Shown: positions 19,884 through 27,883 of the stretch, piece by piece | Layout: each line of letters begins with the position of its first letter | How positions within the stretch are numbered: the stretch's first letter is position 1 | Assembly (NCBI RefSeq): GCF_039680535.1 | Contig: NZ_JBDKSS010000013.1 | Location: 558,001 to 622,000, forward strand | Length of the DNA: 64,000 nucleotides | Direction: 5' to 3' | Source: Parvibaculum sp039680535 | GTDB lineage: Bacteria > Pseudomonadota > Alphaproteobacteria > Parvibaculales > Parvibaculaceae | Program-made: the position numbers and the translations under genes | The notes under the pieces: generated by a model | What the model was told of the DNA's origin: nothing | Databases searched by the model: none | The model's input: the letters and a program-made list of their open reading frames with translations, nothing else

Positions 19884-19957
19884 CCCCGAGACCCGCGCCC
19901 ATTTGCCCATGCGGATCCCGATCCCGTGCCGGTAGGTAAAAATTACCGCCCATAAGC

Positions 19958-19972
19958 TAAACAGATGCTTAA
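19958..19972 (-). promoter_or_regulatory. near-consensus CtrA box upstream of fliF
   Basis: Read leftward: TTAA-GCATCTG-TTTA, matching TTAA-N7-TTAA in seven of eight bases with the exact spacer. It lies about 167 bases upstream of the fliF start. CtrA activates the fliF operon in Caulobacter, so this position is expected. Confidence 0.6.
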
Positions 19973-19977
19973 CGCGC

Positions 19978-19994
19978 CCGGCAAAATTTGCCGG
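19978..19994. promoter_or_regulatory. perfect palindrome, candidate FlbD (ftr) site
   Basis: CCGGCAAAATTTGCCGG is a perfect 8+1+8 inverted repeat 5 bases from the CtrA box before fliF. Its core CGGCA-N5-TGCCG recurs once more, before fliK (22848-22862), with identical arms and spacing. Caulobacter FlbD represses fliF and activates late genes through related ftr sites, so I read both as FlbD sites. Confidence 0.6.
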
Positions 19995-20025
19995 TCAGCG
20001 GTTGCGGGGGGAGGAAAGGGGAGAA

Positions 20026-20064
20026 CAAAACGAAAAACGCCGGCGAAGGAAACCTTCACCGGCG
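20026..20064 (-). terminator. intrinsic terminator after sciP
   Basis: Stem CGCCGGCGAAGG (20038-20049) / CCTTCACCGGCG (20053-20064), one mismatch, AAA loop; read leftward it is followed by GTTTTTCGTTTTG. It ends the sciP transcript 35 bases after its stop codon and isolates sciP from the fliF operon. Confidence 0.85.
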
Positions 20065-20099
20065 CGTTCGTGAGAGCGAATATGTGGCAATCCGCAGGG

Positions 20100-20375
20100 C
20101 TACTGCCTGTATTGCTGGACGCGCGTGGCGCGCAGTCCGGCGAGGCCGTGGCGCTCGATGGAGCGCTGCCAACTCAGAAACTCCTCGACCGTCAGCGTGT
20201 AGCGCCTGCAGGCGTCATCGAGGCTGATGAGCCCCCCGCGGACGGCGGCCACGACTTCCGCCTTGCGGCGAATGACCCATCGCTTCGTGTCCGGTGGCGG
20301 CAAATCAGCCACGGTGAGCGGGCTCCCGTCCGGCCCAATCACGTAGTTGATCTTGTGCGTGTACTGCTCGCTCAT
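20100..20375 (-). CDS. sciP: CtrA inhibitory protein SciP (DUF1153)
   Basis: A 91-residue protein made of the DUF1153 domain, a helix-turn-helix-like fold. The family pattern IGPDGSPLTVADLPPPDTKRWV, then RRKAEVVAAVRGGLIS and SLDDACRRYTLTVEEFLSWQ, is plain. In Caulobacter SciP binds CtrA and stops it from recruiting RNA polymerase, closing the pulse of CtrA activity in G1. Here it is monocistronic, with a CtrA box 51 bases upstream of its start and its own terminator, so a CtrA-SciP negative loop is likely. It sits between fliK-flgD and the fliF operon, about 13 kb from ctrA. Confidence 0.92.
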   Translation of the reverse strand: MSEQYTHKINYVIGPDGSPLTVADLPPPDTKRWVIRRKAEVVAAVRGGLISLDDACRRYTLTVEEFLSWQRSIERHGLAGLRATRVQQYRQ

Positions 20376-20425
20376 CGAACAGGTTCTCCGTGCTCGTTAC
20401 TAAGAGGCACCCTATCGGAACCCGT

Positions 20426-20440
20426 TTAAGAAACGCCTAA
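20426..20440 (-). promoter_or_regulatory. near-consensus CtrA box upstream of sciP
   Basis: Read leftward: TTAG-GCGTTTC-TTAA, seven of eight matches to TTAA-N7-TTAA with the exact spacer, 51 bases upstream of the sciP ATG. An inverted repeat CCTAAG (20436-20441) / CTTAGG (about 20473-20478) overlaps its edge. Confidence 0.6.
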
Positions 20441-20501
20441 GTCGCATGGTAAAAATGGGCAAAAATCAAAGGCTTAGGTGTGTCGTTGCGGGACGTTTGG
20501 A

Positions 20502-21185
20502 TCAGGATGGGTTCAATACGGCGGTAATATTGCCGTAGTCGATCTGAGCGCCGTTGACGGTGACCTTCGGGGTGCCGTTGCTGAAGTCGACGGCTGTCAC
20601 CTTTCCCGTAATCGAGGTCGAGGAGGCGACCGCGACGCCGGAGGCGTCGGCCGCGGTGAGGCTGATGTAATAGGTGCCGTCCGGCTGGGCCGCGCCCGAG
20701 CTGTCCTTGCCGTCCCAGGTAAATGTGTTGTCGCCCTCCTTGCCGGTCGTCGTGGTCGTGTAGACCGTCGTGCCGGTCGAATTGACGATGCTGATCTTGA
20801 CGGCCGGGGCGTCGCTGGCGAGCTTGTAACCCCAGTTGGCCGAACCGTTGGAGAGTGCGGCGCCCGTGCCGGTGGCGGAAACCTGCTTGCCCAGAAGATT
20901 GACCGCGAAGGTCGCGTTCTGGTTGCCGACGGTCGAGATCAGCGTTTCGAGGTTCTTGTTGGCCTGAATCTGCTGTTCGACGCTCGAATATTGAACGAGC
21001 TGCGTCGTGAACTCCGACGACTTCATCGGGTTGGTGGGATCCTGGTTCTTGAGCTGCGTGGTCAGCAGCGTCAGAAACATGTTGTAGTTGCTGGACAGGG
21101 CCGAGGAGGCGGCGCCCGCCTTGCTCGTCGTGGCGGCGGCCGCAGCTGCGGCGGCCTGCGAGGCGGCGACGGATTCAACGCTCAT
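20502..21185 (-). CDS. flgD: flagellar hook capping protein FlgD
   Basis: A 227-residue scaffold that caps the growing hook. The N-terminal part has the FlgD signature (MFLTLLTTQLKNQDPTNPMKS followed by EFTTQLVQYSSVEQQ), and the C-terminal part is a tudor/fibronectin-like beta domain (NTFTWDGKDSSGAAQPDGTYY). An Ala-rich stretch (residues about 8-30) precedes the signature. It starts 18 bases after fliK with AAGGAG before the ATG, so the two are one operon read from the -24/-12 promoter before fliK. Confidence 0.95.
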   Translation of the reverse strand: MSVESVAASQAAAAAAAATTSKAGAASSALSSNYNMFLTLLTTQLKNQDPTNPMKSSEFTTQLVQYSSVEQQIQANKNLETLISTVGNQNATFAVNLLGKQVSATGTGAALSNGSANWGYKLASDAPAVKISIVNSTGTTVYTTTTTGKEGDNTFTWDGKDSSGAAQPDGTYYISLTAADASGVAVASSTSITGKVTAVDFSNGTPKVTVNGAQIDYGNITAVLNPS

Positions 21186-21203
21186 GGTTACGCTCCTTCT
21201 CGC

Positions 21204-22718
21204 TCAGACGCGGATGTCGACGCCGCCCGAAGCGGACAGGTTGAGGTTGTAGATCGGGCCGCTGCTGGCTGTGGTCTCCTCGACCGGGGCGATTTCCGAA
21301 CCGCTGCCGCCACCGCTATTGCCGGCTGATCCCTGCGCATTGCCGCCTGCATTCTGGTCGCGCAGCGAAAAGCTCAGGCTATCCGAATTGGCCTGAAGCC
21401 CGGCATCGGTGAGCGCCTGCTGCAGGGCGCGCTGGTCGCGCTGGAGCAGATCGAGCGTCTGCGCGCTCTCGACGGTCAGATGCGCGGCGACGTGCCCGTC
21501 GCGCTGGACCTCCATCCGCACATCGATACGGCCGAGTTCCGGCGGGTCGAGGCGAATGTCGAAGCGGTTGATGCCCTTCTGCACATTGCGGGCGATCTGA
21601 AGGGCAATGGCCATGGACGGCACGATGCTGGGCGTGGTCTGGCCCGGCAGCGTGCCGATGCGGATCGTCGCGTTGCTGGCGTTGGACTGTTGCGGGGTGT
21701 TCGCGCCCTGAACATCGGAGAGCTGCGCGGCGAGCGCCCCGCTGGTGGCGGAGATTGGCTGCGTGCCGGCGTTGTCTGAACCCGTATTCGTGGCGGCCGT
21801 CATGTTTGGGGCGGCCGGTGCCGCGGCGACGGCCTGGGGGTTGGTCGCCTGTGCGGGCGCCGGCTGTGCGCCTTGCGCGGCTGCCTGACGGTCGGCGGAT
21901 TTGTCGGCCATCGAGGCGGCGGCCTGATGGCCCAGACCTTCGAGCTTGGATTTGACGGCGAGGTCTGTCTCGCTGCCGGTCGCGCCTGCGTCTCCGCTCG
22001 CATCCGGCTGCGCGTCGCCCATGGCGGACTGCGCGGCGGCCTCCGCGAGCGTGCTGTGCTCGGGAGCCGCTGGCTGCTGCGTGGTCGCCGCATTCGACGC
22101 GGCGGCGGCGACTTCTGTCGATACCGGCGCCGCATTCGAGGCAGGGGTCTGCCTCAGGGGTGCAGGTTGCGCCATGAGAAGAGCGGCGAGGGAAGTGTCA
22201 TTGGCCTGGTCTGGAGCCTTGTTCTTTTCCTCGGCCTCGTCGTCATGCGGTTTCGCTTCCTTGCCCGCCTCGCCGGTGCTGGCAGCCCGTGCGTCGGCAA
22301 GCCCGGCTTCGATGGCGGTAGTCGTCGTTTCCGCGTCCGATGCCGTGGGAGTTGCAGCCTCTGTGCCGGCCGTTGCGGCGGCGTTTGCATCCGCGGCGGC
22401 CGCTTCGTCGGCGGTCGTCGAGGCTGTGGTGGGCGTAACGGTCGCGTCGGCCGAGGCAGTCGAGGCGGTGGCCGGGTTTGCGTCCTCGCCCGCGTTCGAG
22501 GGCGACCGGCTGTCCTGCGCCGAGGCCTTGGCCGTGTCGGCGCTGTCGCGTTGGCGCTGGTCGTCCCGCCGCTCCGCGGCGCGCGCCGCCGGTGTGTCCG
22601 TCGCATCGAGATGCTGCTCGAAAGCGCCCGAATTGTCGTTCGTACGGGAGGCCGCAGGTATCAGCGTGGCTGGATCGACCTGTGCGATACGAAGATTGAT
22701 GGCAGACGGCAGACCCAT
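21204..22718 (-). CDS. fliK: flagellar hook-length control protein FliK
   Basis: A 504-residue protein. Residues about 40-370 are a disordered Ala/Thr/Asp/Gln-rich region of low complexity that works as a molecular ruler during hook export. The C-terminal Flg_hook domain (about 385-470) carries the conserved RLDPPELGRIDVRMEVQRDG segment, which switches export specificity through FlhB. The gene begins with MGLPSAINLRIAQVDPAT and precedes flgD. A -24/-12 promoter 41 bases upstream and a FlbD-like palindrome further up place it among late, sigma-54-dependent hook genes. Confidence 0.9.
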   Translation of the reverse strand: MGLPSAINLRIAQVDPATLIPAASRTNDNSGAFEQHLDATDTPAARAAERRDDQRQRDSADTAKASAQDSRSPSNAGEDANPATASTASADATVTPTTASTTADEAAAADANAAATAGTEAATPTASDAETTTTAIEAGLADARAASTGEAGKEAKPHDDEAEEKNKAPDQANDTSLAALLMAQPAPLRQTPASNAAPVSTEVAAAASNAATTQQPAAPEHSTLAEAAAQSAMGDAQPDASGDAGATGSETDLAVKSKLEGLGHQAAASMADKSADRQAAAQGAQPAPAQATNPQAVAAAPAAPNMTAATNTGSDNAGTQPISATSGALAAQLSDVQGANTPQQSNASNATIRIGTLPGQTTPSIVPSMAIALQIARNVQKGINRFDIRLDPPELGRIDVRMEVQRDGHVAAHLTVESAQTLDLLQRDQRALQQALTDAGLQANSDSLSFSLRDQNAGGNAQGSAGNSGGGSGSEIAPVEETTASSGPIYNLNLSASGGVDIRV

Positions 22719-22758
22719 GGCGCCTCGCTACAAAAGAATTTTTCTCCGCGCCTCTGGT

Positions 22759-22774
22759 AGCAAGGGGTAGGCCA
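22759..22774 (-). promoter_or_regulatory. sigma-54 promoter of fliK-flgD
   Basis: Read leftward: TGGC-CTACCCC-TTGCT, with GG and GC 10 bases apart as sigma-54 requires; the -24 box matches TGGC and the -12 box TTGCT fully. It lies 41 bases before the fliK start, with FlbD, the matching activator, encoded 7 kb away. Confidence 0.65.
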
Positions 22775-22847
22775 CAATAAATATCTTTGAAAATCAGTGA
22801 GTTGGGCCCTCCCGGCATCCTCCGCCGGGGGCTCGTTTCTGCCGCTG

Positions 22848-22862
22848 CGGCAGTTTTTGCCG
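22848..22862. promoter_or_regulatory. palindrome, candidate FlbD enhancer of fliK-flgD
   Basis: CGGCA-GTTTT-TGCCG, the same arms and 5-base spacer as the fliF palindrome. It lies about 75-100 bases upstream of the fliK -24/-12 promoter, the normal distance for an enhancer. A second palindrome GCCGC-TGC-GGC overlaps it. Confidence 0.55.
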
Positions 22863-22971
22863 GGGCTCGAGCGGAAGACGGGGCGCCCTTGCCCTTCTGG
22901 GCGGGGCTCCTATGATGCCGCCTCTTTATAGACGCCCCTGTTTGGATGAGTTCTGGCGGCAAGACGAAACC

Positions 22972-24183
22972 ATGCGCAAGCCCTTCGACGAAACGACCGG
23001 CCTGAACAGCCTCGACCTCCCGGGACGGCCCGAGGAGACGAGGGTGGTCGTCGCCATGTCGGGCGGCGTGGATTCGTCGGTGACGGCCGCGCTGCTCAAG
23101 GAGCAGGGCTACGACGTCGTCGGCATCACGCTCCAGCTCTACGATCATGGCGAGGCGGTGAAGCGCAAGGGCGCCTGCTGCGCCGGTCAGGACATTCACG
23201 ACGCGCGCCGTGTGGCGGAGTTGATCGGCATTCCGCATTACGTGCTCGACTATGAAGAGCGTTTCCGCCGCTCGGTGATGGAGGATTTCGCCTCCTCCTA
23301 TGCGGCGGGCGAGACGCCCATTCCCTGTGTCCGCTGCAACGAGCGCGTGAAGTTCCGCGACATGCTCGAAACGGCCCGCGATCTCGGTGCGGCGGCGCTC
23401 GCCACCGGTCACTATATTACGAGCCGGCAGGGGCCGAATGGCCGCGAGCTCCATCGACCGGCCGATCTGGACCGCGACCAGAGTTATTTCCTCTTTACGA
23501 CCACGCGCGAACAGCTTGAATTCCTGCGCTTCCCGCTGGGCGATCTGACGAAGCCGGAGACTCGCGCGCTGGCGGAGCGCATGTCGCTGCCCGTCGCGCA
23601 GAAGCCCGACAGCCAGGACATCTGCTTCGTCCCGGCAGGGCGCTACACGACCATCATCGAGCGGCTGAAGCCCGGTTCGGGCGAAGAGGGCGACATCGTC
23701 GATCTCGAAGGACGCGTGCTCGGCCGCCACAAGGGCATCATCAACTACACGATCGGCCAGCGGCGGGGCCTCGGCCTTGGCGCGAGTGAGCCGGAGGCGC
23801 AGCCGCTTTTCGTGGTGAAGCTCGACCCCGCGCGGCGGCAGGTCATTGTCGGCCCGAAATCGGCGCTGGAGACGAAGCGGCTGATCCTGCGCGAGGTGAA
23901 CTGGCTGGGCGACGGCGCATTCGAGGCGCTCCCGGCCGAGGGCATCGACATTATGGTGCGGGTACGTTCGAGCGGCGGCACGGCGCCGGCACGCCTGCGA
24001 CCGCTGGCGAAGGGTGCCGAAGTCATCTTTGCCGAGGGGCAGGATGGCGTGGCGCCCGGCCAGGCCTGCGTCTTCTATGATTCTGTTGAGCCGAGCCGTG
24101 TTCTGGGCGGCGGCTTTATTGCCGAAGCGCTGCGGCAGGGCGCCGAGCCGGGGGGCGACGCCCGCGTCATGGCCGCGCAGTGA
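22972..24183 (+). CDS. mnmA: tRNA 2-thiouridylase MnmA
   Basis: A 403-residue enzyme that puts sulfur on U34 of tRNA for Lys, Glu and Gln. The PP-loop SGGVDSSV is at residues 30-37, the catalytic Cys pair is present (PCVRCNERVKF and SQDICFVPAG), and the GQRRGLGLG segment of the central domain is clear. I start at the ATG at 22972; the frame opens at 22912 but the extra 20 residues are atypical. A 30-residue N-terminal extension before the PP-loop is somewhat longer than in enterobacteria and normal for alphaproteobacteria. It is divergent from fliK. Confidence 0.95.
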   Translation: MRKPFDETTGLNSLDLPGRPEETRVVVAMSGGVDSSVTAALLKEQGYDVVGITLQLYDHGEAVKRKGACCAGQDIHDARRVAELIGIPHYVLDYEERFRRSVMEDFASSYAAGETPIPCVRCNERVKFRDMLETARDLGAAALATGHYITSRQGPNGRELHRPADLDRDQSYFLFTTTREQLEFLRFPLGDLTKPETRALAERMSLPVAQKPDSQDICFVPAGRYTTIIERLKPGSGEEGDIVDLEGRVLGRHKGIINYTIGQRRGLGLGASEPEAQPLFVVKLDPARRQVIVGPKSALETKRLILREVNWLGDGAFEALPAEGIDIMVRVRSSGGTAPARLRPLAKGAEVIFAEGQDGVAPGQACVFYDSVEPSRVLGGGFIAEALRQGAEPGGDARVMAAQ

Positions 24184-24310
24184 GGGGAATGCGGGGCCTT
24201 CCGCCCTCATCGACCGCAATTCGGCCCCAATCGAGCGGAATAAAACTCTTGCGACACATAGCTTTGCGACCCCAAATTAGGGGCGACGAACAGAAGGTGG
24301 GGATTTCAAG

Positions 24311-24997
24311 TTGAACGGCATTGCCCGCATCGACGAACAGTCGGTCCTGAAGGCCTATGCGCGCTGGGCGCCGGTTTACGATTGGTCGTTTGGAGCAATC
24401 GCGGATTTCGGACGCAAACGCGCCATCAACGCCATCAATCAGCGTGAAGGCAAGCTGCTCGAAGTGGGTGTCGGTACTGGCGCCGCTCTGCCGAACTATG
24501 CGCCCCATCTCACCATCACGGGCATCGACCTTTCGCCGGACATGCTGCGCAAGGCGCGCAACCGCGTTCGCCAGCGCAAGCTGAAGAACATTGCCGGTCT
24601 CTACGAAATGGACGCGTCGGAGCTGCGGTTCGACGATGAATCCTTCGATACGGTTGTCGCCATGTATGTGATGACGGTGGTGCCCGACCCGGTGAAGGTG
24701 CTGGCGGAGCTTGAGCGCGTCTGCAAGCCGGGCGGCGAGGTCGTCATCGTCAATCATTTCGCCCAGGATCACGGCATTCGCGGCATGGTCGAGCGCTGGA
24801 TGACGCCTGCGGCACGGGCTCTCGGCTGGCATCCCGATTTTCGCATCGAGACCATCACCCATATGACCAAGCTCGATCTCATCGAGACGCGGTTGCTGCA
24901 GCCGATGGGCCTTTTCACCATGCTGCGCTTCAGAAAGCCGGCCCCGGGTGAAAAGACCTGCGCCTCGACGGGCGAGGGCGCCTGCTGCTGCGGCTGA
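24311..24997 (+). CDS. phospholipid N-methyltransferase-like SAM methyltransferase
   Basis: A 228-residue class I methyltransferase. The SAM-binding motif I EVGVGTGAALP lies at residues 51-61, and motif II/post-I (GIDLSPDMLRKARNR) follows. The N-terminal LKAYARWAPVYDWSFG is typical of the Rhodobacter-type PmtA that makes phosphatidylcholine from phosphatidylethanolamine; UbiE-type quinone methyltransferases are the alternative. The TTG at 24311 is the start, with AGGTGGGG 8 bases upstream. The last 13 residues are unusual, with four Cys (TCASTGEGACCCG). It lies 127 bases after mnmA. Confidence 0.7.
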   Translation: MNGIARIDEQSVLKAYARWAPVYDWSFGAIADFGRKRAINAINQREGKLLEVGVGTGAALPNYAPHLTITGIDLSPDMLRKARNRVRQRKLKNIAGLYEMDASELRFDDESFDTVVAMYVMTVVPDPVKVLAELERVCKPGGEVVIVNHFAQDHGIRGMVERWMTPAARALGWHPDFRIETITHMTKLDLIETRLLQPMGLFTMLRFRKPAPGEKTCASTGEGACCCG

Positions 24998-25043
24998 ATC
25001 CGGCCTTTTTCGTAATGTTTTTGCGCTGCGGCCGGCGGCCTGC

Positions 25044-25072
25044 TTGACAGGCTTTCCGCTGGCACCTTATAT
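25044..25072 (+). promoter_or_regulatory. sigma-70-type promoter of tRNA-Met
   Basis: TTGACA at 25044-25049, a 17-base spacer, and TTATAT at 25067-25072. The RNA would start near 25079, about 60 bases before the tRNA. This is the clearest housekeeping promoter in the window. Confidence 0.85.
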
Positions 25073-25137
25073 CCGGGTCTCTTTCGAGGCGGGCCCAACA
25101 GGCCCATGCCCCGGCCCCCAAAAGGGGCCAATCTTGG

Positions 25138-25214
25138 GGCGGAGTAGCTCAGCTGGCTAGAGCAGCGGAATCATAATCCGCGTGTCGGGGGTTCGAGTCC
25201 CTCCTCCGCTACCA
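25138..25214 (+). tRNA. tRNA-Met (CAT)
   Basis: A complete 77-base cloverleaf with encoded CCA. Acceptor GGCGGAG pairs with CTCCGCT (one G-U at position 1-72), D-arm AGCTCAGCTGGCTAGAGC, anticodon stem GCGGA/TCCGC with loop ATCATAA (anticodon CAT), T-arm GGGGGTTCGAGTCCCTC. It looks like elongator tRNA-Met; a CAT anticodon could also be tRNA-Ile2 after lysidine modification, but the body matches elongator Met better. Confidence 0.93.
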
Positions 25215-25399
25215 AAAAATCCCCAGGTCTGTAAGAATTCGCCGAGGTTGCGTTGCGTGCTCGGTTGCGGGGCTTTTCCATCTAAGCCACTCACACGGCG
25301 TTGACCGGCATCGAAGAGCTGGTGCGGCGAGGCATGGCCGGCCCTGTAGCGTCGATCACACCTTCCAGTTCCGTCGATCTGCAAAGACGAGGTCGGACA

Positions 25400-27883
25400 A
25401 TGCCGCGAACAGTCAAGGTGCCGCCGGAGTTCGAGGCAATCTTCGAGAGGGCGGAAGAGCAGTTCAGCCGATTTTTTCAGAATTGGCGAAGAGACCCGAC
25501 CAAAGGCACCGTTGAGGTGTCGGGGGAGAGGTTTGTGCTCGTTCGGGGGGCCGCGCTTTCCATCGAATTCTTCGACTTCATAAGGCGTCTCTTCGGACAG
25601 TCGGAGAGAGAGGCCGTCAGCATGGCGAGTCAGGTGCTGTTCGATCTTGCGCACGCACTTGGCAAGGCAGACGCCGAGCATTTTCACCGAATGATGGGCC
25701 TGACCGACCCGCTCAGCAAACTTTCCGCCGGCCCTGTGTACTTCGCCAATGCAGGCTGGGCCTTCGTCGACTTGCATGAGCAATCGAACCCGACTCCTGA
25801 CGAGAACTTCTACCTGCTCCACGACCATCCTTATTCCTTCGAGGCCGACGCCTGGATTCGCGCCGGCAGGCGCAGCGACTTCGCCGTGTGCCACATGAAC
25901 GCCGGCTACTCCTCGGGATGGTGCGAAGAAAGTTTCGGGCTGCCATTGGTCACGACCGAAATTTCATGCCGGGCAAAGGGCGACGATATGTGTCGCTTCA
26001 TCATGGCTCCGCCTCACAGGATCGACGGGCATGTTGAGCGATATCTCGGCCATCCACTCAACGGAACGAAGAAGATTCCCAGCGAGGACGTCTGGAAGTC
26101 GTTCAAGCGGGATTGGGCCAGGGAGGCGCTGCTCGAAAGGAAGATGCGTGATGAGGAATGGGCCTATCACAGCCTGTTCGAGATTCTCCCCGACGCGATC
26201 GTCACATGGGACGGGAATGGAGTTATCCAGACAGCCAACGCCTCTGCGGCGACGTTACTTGGCTATGAGAGGCCCGAGGATCTGATCGGCAGATCCTGGA
26301 ATGACTTCGTGGTGCCGGAAGACCGTCAGGCTCCTGAAACACGTCTACAGATGTCTCAAGAACCGGGAGGAATCTCGGAATCCGAGTTCAGGATGCAGCG
26401 CAAGGATGGGAGCCGCCTCTATGTGCGCGGCCGAGCGGTTGTGGCCTTCGACAATGAAGGTCATCAGCTGCAAACCATCGCTATCGCCCGGGACATCAGC
26501 GACGACAAGGAAGCAGAAGAAATACTGCGCGAACGCACACTTCACGACCAACTTTCGGGGCTGCCCAATCGGCCGGCCTTTGTTGAGCGTCTGCATCAGG
26601 CATTTGCTTCAAGCAGACGCGGCGCGAGCGCGTTTGCGGTCATCTATCTCGATCTCGACAGATTCAAGGAGGTGAACGACACGCTCGGTCACGCGGTCGG
26701 CGATCGGCTGTTGCAAGCGGTCGCGGCGCGTCTCAAGAGCGGGGTACGTATGACCGACATTGCGGCCAGGTTCGGCGGTGATGAATTCGCGGTCCTCCAG
26801 ACGGGTTTGCGCGATCCAGCCGATGCCGGTGTGTTGGCCGCGAAATTGCTGAAATCGATTGCGGCGCCTTATCACATCGATGGCAATGAAATTCAGCTCA
26901 CGGCAAGTGCGGGCGTCTCGTTTTACGATGCGGAAATTTTCGATCCCGACGCGCTTCTCGCGCAGGCTGATCTGGCGCTCTATCGCGCCAAGGAGGACGG
27001 GCGTGATCGATATCGCTTTCATTCGTCCGAACTTGATCAGGAAGTGCATGAACGCGTCGAGCTGAGCAACGAACTGCGCGCCGCGCTCACAAATGGCGAG
27101 ATGGTTCTGCATTATCAGCCGCAGGTCGAACTGACGTCCGGCCGTATCGTGGGGGTGGAAGCACTGGTTCGATGGGCTCACCCGCAGCGTGGCCTGCTGA
27201 TGCCGGAGACATTTCTTCACATCGCCGAAAGAACGGGAAACATCGTTGCTCTGGGGCGCTGGGTTCTCGAGCGCGCCTGTCGGCAGATCAAGGAGTGGCG
27301 AAATCAGGGGCTCACACCTCCGCTTCTCGCGGTCAATGTTTCCGCTATCGAGGTGAATGGTCATCCGGACTACGAGCGTTTCATGATGGAGACCTTCAGG
27401 AGGTGGGACATCGTACCCGGCGACGTCGAGCTTGAGTTCACCGAGCCCATGCTGATGCAGATCACGCGCGCCAACAGCGAGATGCTGGAGCACATCAACG
27501 ATCTGGGGCCAAGCATCGCGATCGACGACTTCGGAATGGGCTACTCTTCGCTTTCCTGTCTGAGCGCCTATCCGATCAAGCGGCTCAAAATCGCTCAACA
27601 GTTCGTCCTGAGCATACCGGAGAGTGAGAGGGATATGCTCATCACCAAGGCGACCTTGAGTCTTGCCAAGACCCTTGGCGTCGACGTGGTGGCCGAGGGC
27701 GTTCAGACGAAGGCTCAGCTCGATTTTCTTGTTTCCGCCGGGTGCACGGTCGGGCAGGGTTTTTACTTCAGCGAGCCGGTCAGCGCCGAGCGCATGGCCG
27801 ATTTTCTGCATCGGGGATTCATTGAACCGGTCGCAGGCGATAAGCGGTCTTTCATGCCGGGCGATGCCGGCATTCATGGCTAA
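25400..27883 (+). CDS. XylR_N/V4R-PAS-GGDEF-EAL cyclic-di-GMP enzyme
   Basis: An 827-residue signalling protein. Residues about 10-205 resemble the XylR N-terminal plus V4R module that binds small aromatic molecules in DmpR/XylR-type activators (GYSSGWCEESFGLPL, SCRAKGDDMCRF). A PAS domain (about 255-365) follows, then GGDEF (about 380-540) with intact GGDEF at 459-463 and an inhibitory RxxD site at 450-453, then EAL (about 555-805) with EAL at 587-589 and DDFGMGYSS. Most EAL metal ligands are kept, but LKID reads LKIA. No membrane segment. The ATG at 25400 has GAGG upstream. It could make or break cyclic di-GMP in response to a bound ligand. Confidence 0.88.
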   Translation: MPRTVKVPPEFEAIFERAEEQFSRFFQNWRRDPTKGTVEVSGERFVLVRGAALSIEFFDFIRRLFGQSEREAVSMASQVLFDLAHALGKADAEHFHRMMGLTDPLSKLSAGPVYFANAGWAFVDLHEQSNPTPDENFYLLHDHPYSFEADAWIRAGRRSDFAVCHMNAGYSSGWCEESFGLPLVTTEISCRAKGDDMCRFIMAPPHRIDGHVERYLGHPLNGTKKIPSEDVWKSFKRDWAREALLERKMRDEEWAYHSLFEILPDAIVTWDGNGVIQTANASAATLLGYERPEDLIGRSWNDFVVPEDRQAPETRLQMSQEPGGISESEFRMQRKDGSRLYVRGRAVVAFDNEGHQLQTIAIARDISDDKEAEEILRERTLHDQLSGLPNRPAFVERLHQAFASSRRGASAFAVIYLDLDRFKEVNDTLGHAVGDRLLQAVAARLKSGVRMTDIAARFGGDEFAVLQTGLRDPADAGVLAAKLLKSIAAPYHIDGNEIQLTASAGVSFYDAEIFDPDALLAQADLALYRAKEDGRDRYRFHSSELDQEVHERVELSNELRAALTNGEMVLHYQPQVELTSGRIVGVEALVRWAHPQRGLLMPETFLHIAERTGNIVALGRWVLERACRQIKEWRNQGLTPPLLAVNVSAIEVNGHPDYERFMMETFRRWDIVPGDVELEFTEPMLMQITRANSEMLEHINDLGPSIAIDDFGMGYSSLSCLSAYPIKRLKIAQQFVLSIPESERDMLITKATLSLAKTLGVDVVAEGVQTKAQLDFLVSAGCTVGQGFYFSEPVSAERMADFLHRGFIEPVAGDKRSFMPGDAGIHG

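Noticed and set aside
22243..24219. 658-residue leftward open frame
   Set aside because: Antisense to mnmA and running through its promoter into fliK in another frame; no motifs, conflicts with two certain genes.
25138..25400. integration site at the tRNA-Met 3' end
   Set aside because: No repeated tRNA end, integrase or foreign-looking composition follows; the next gene is an ordinary chromosomal-type signalling gene.
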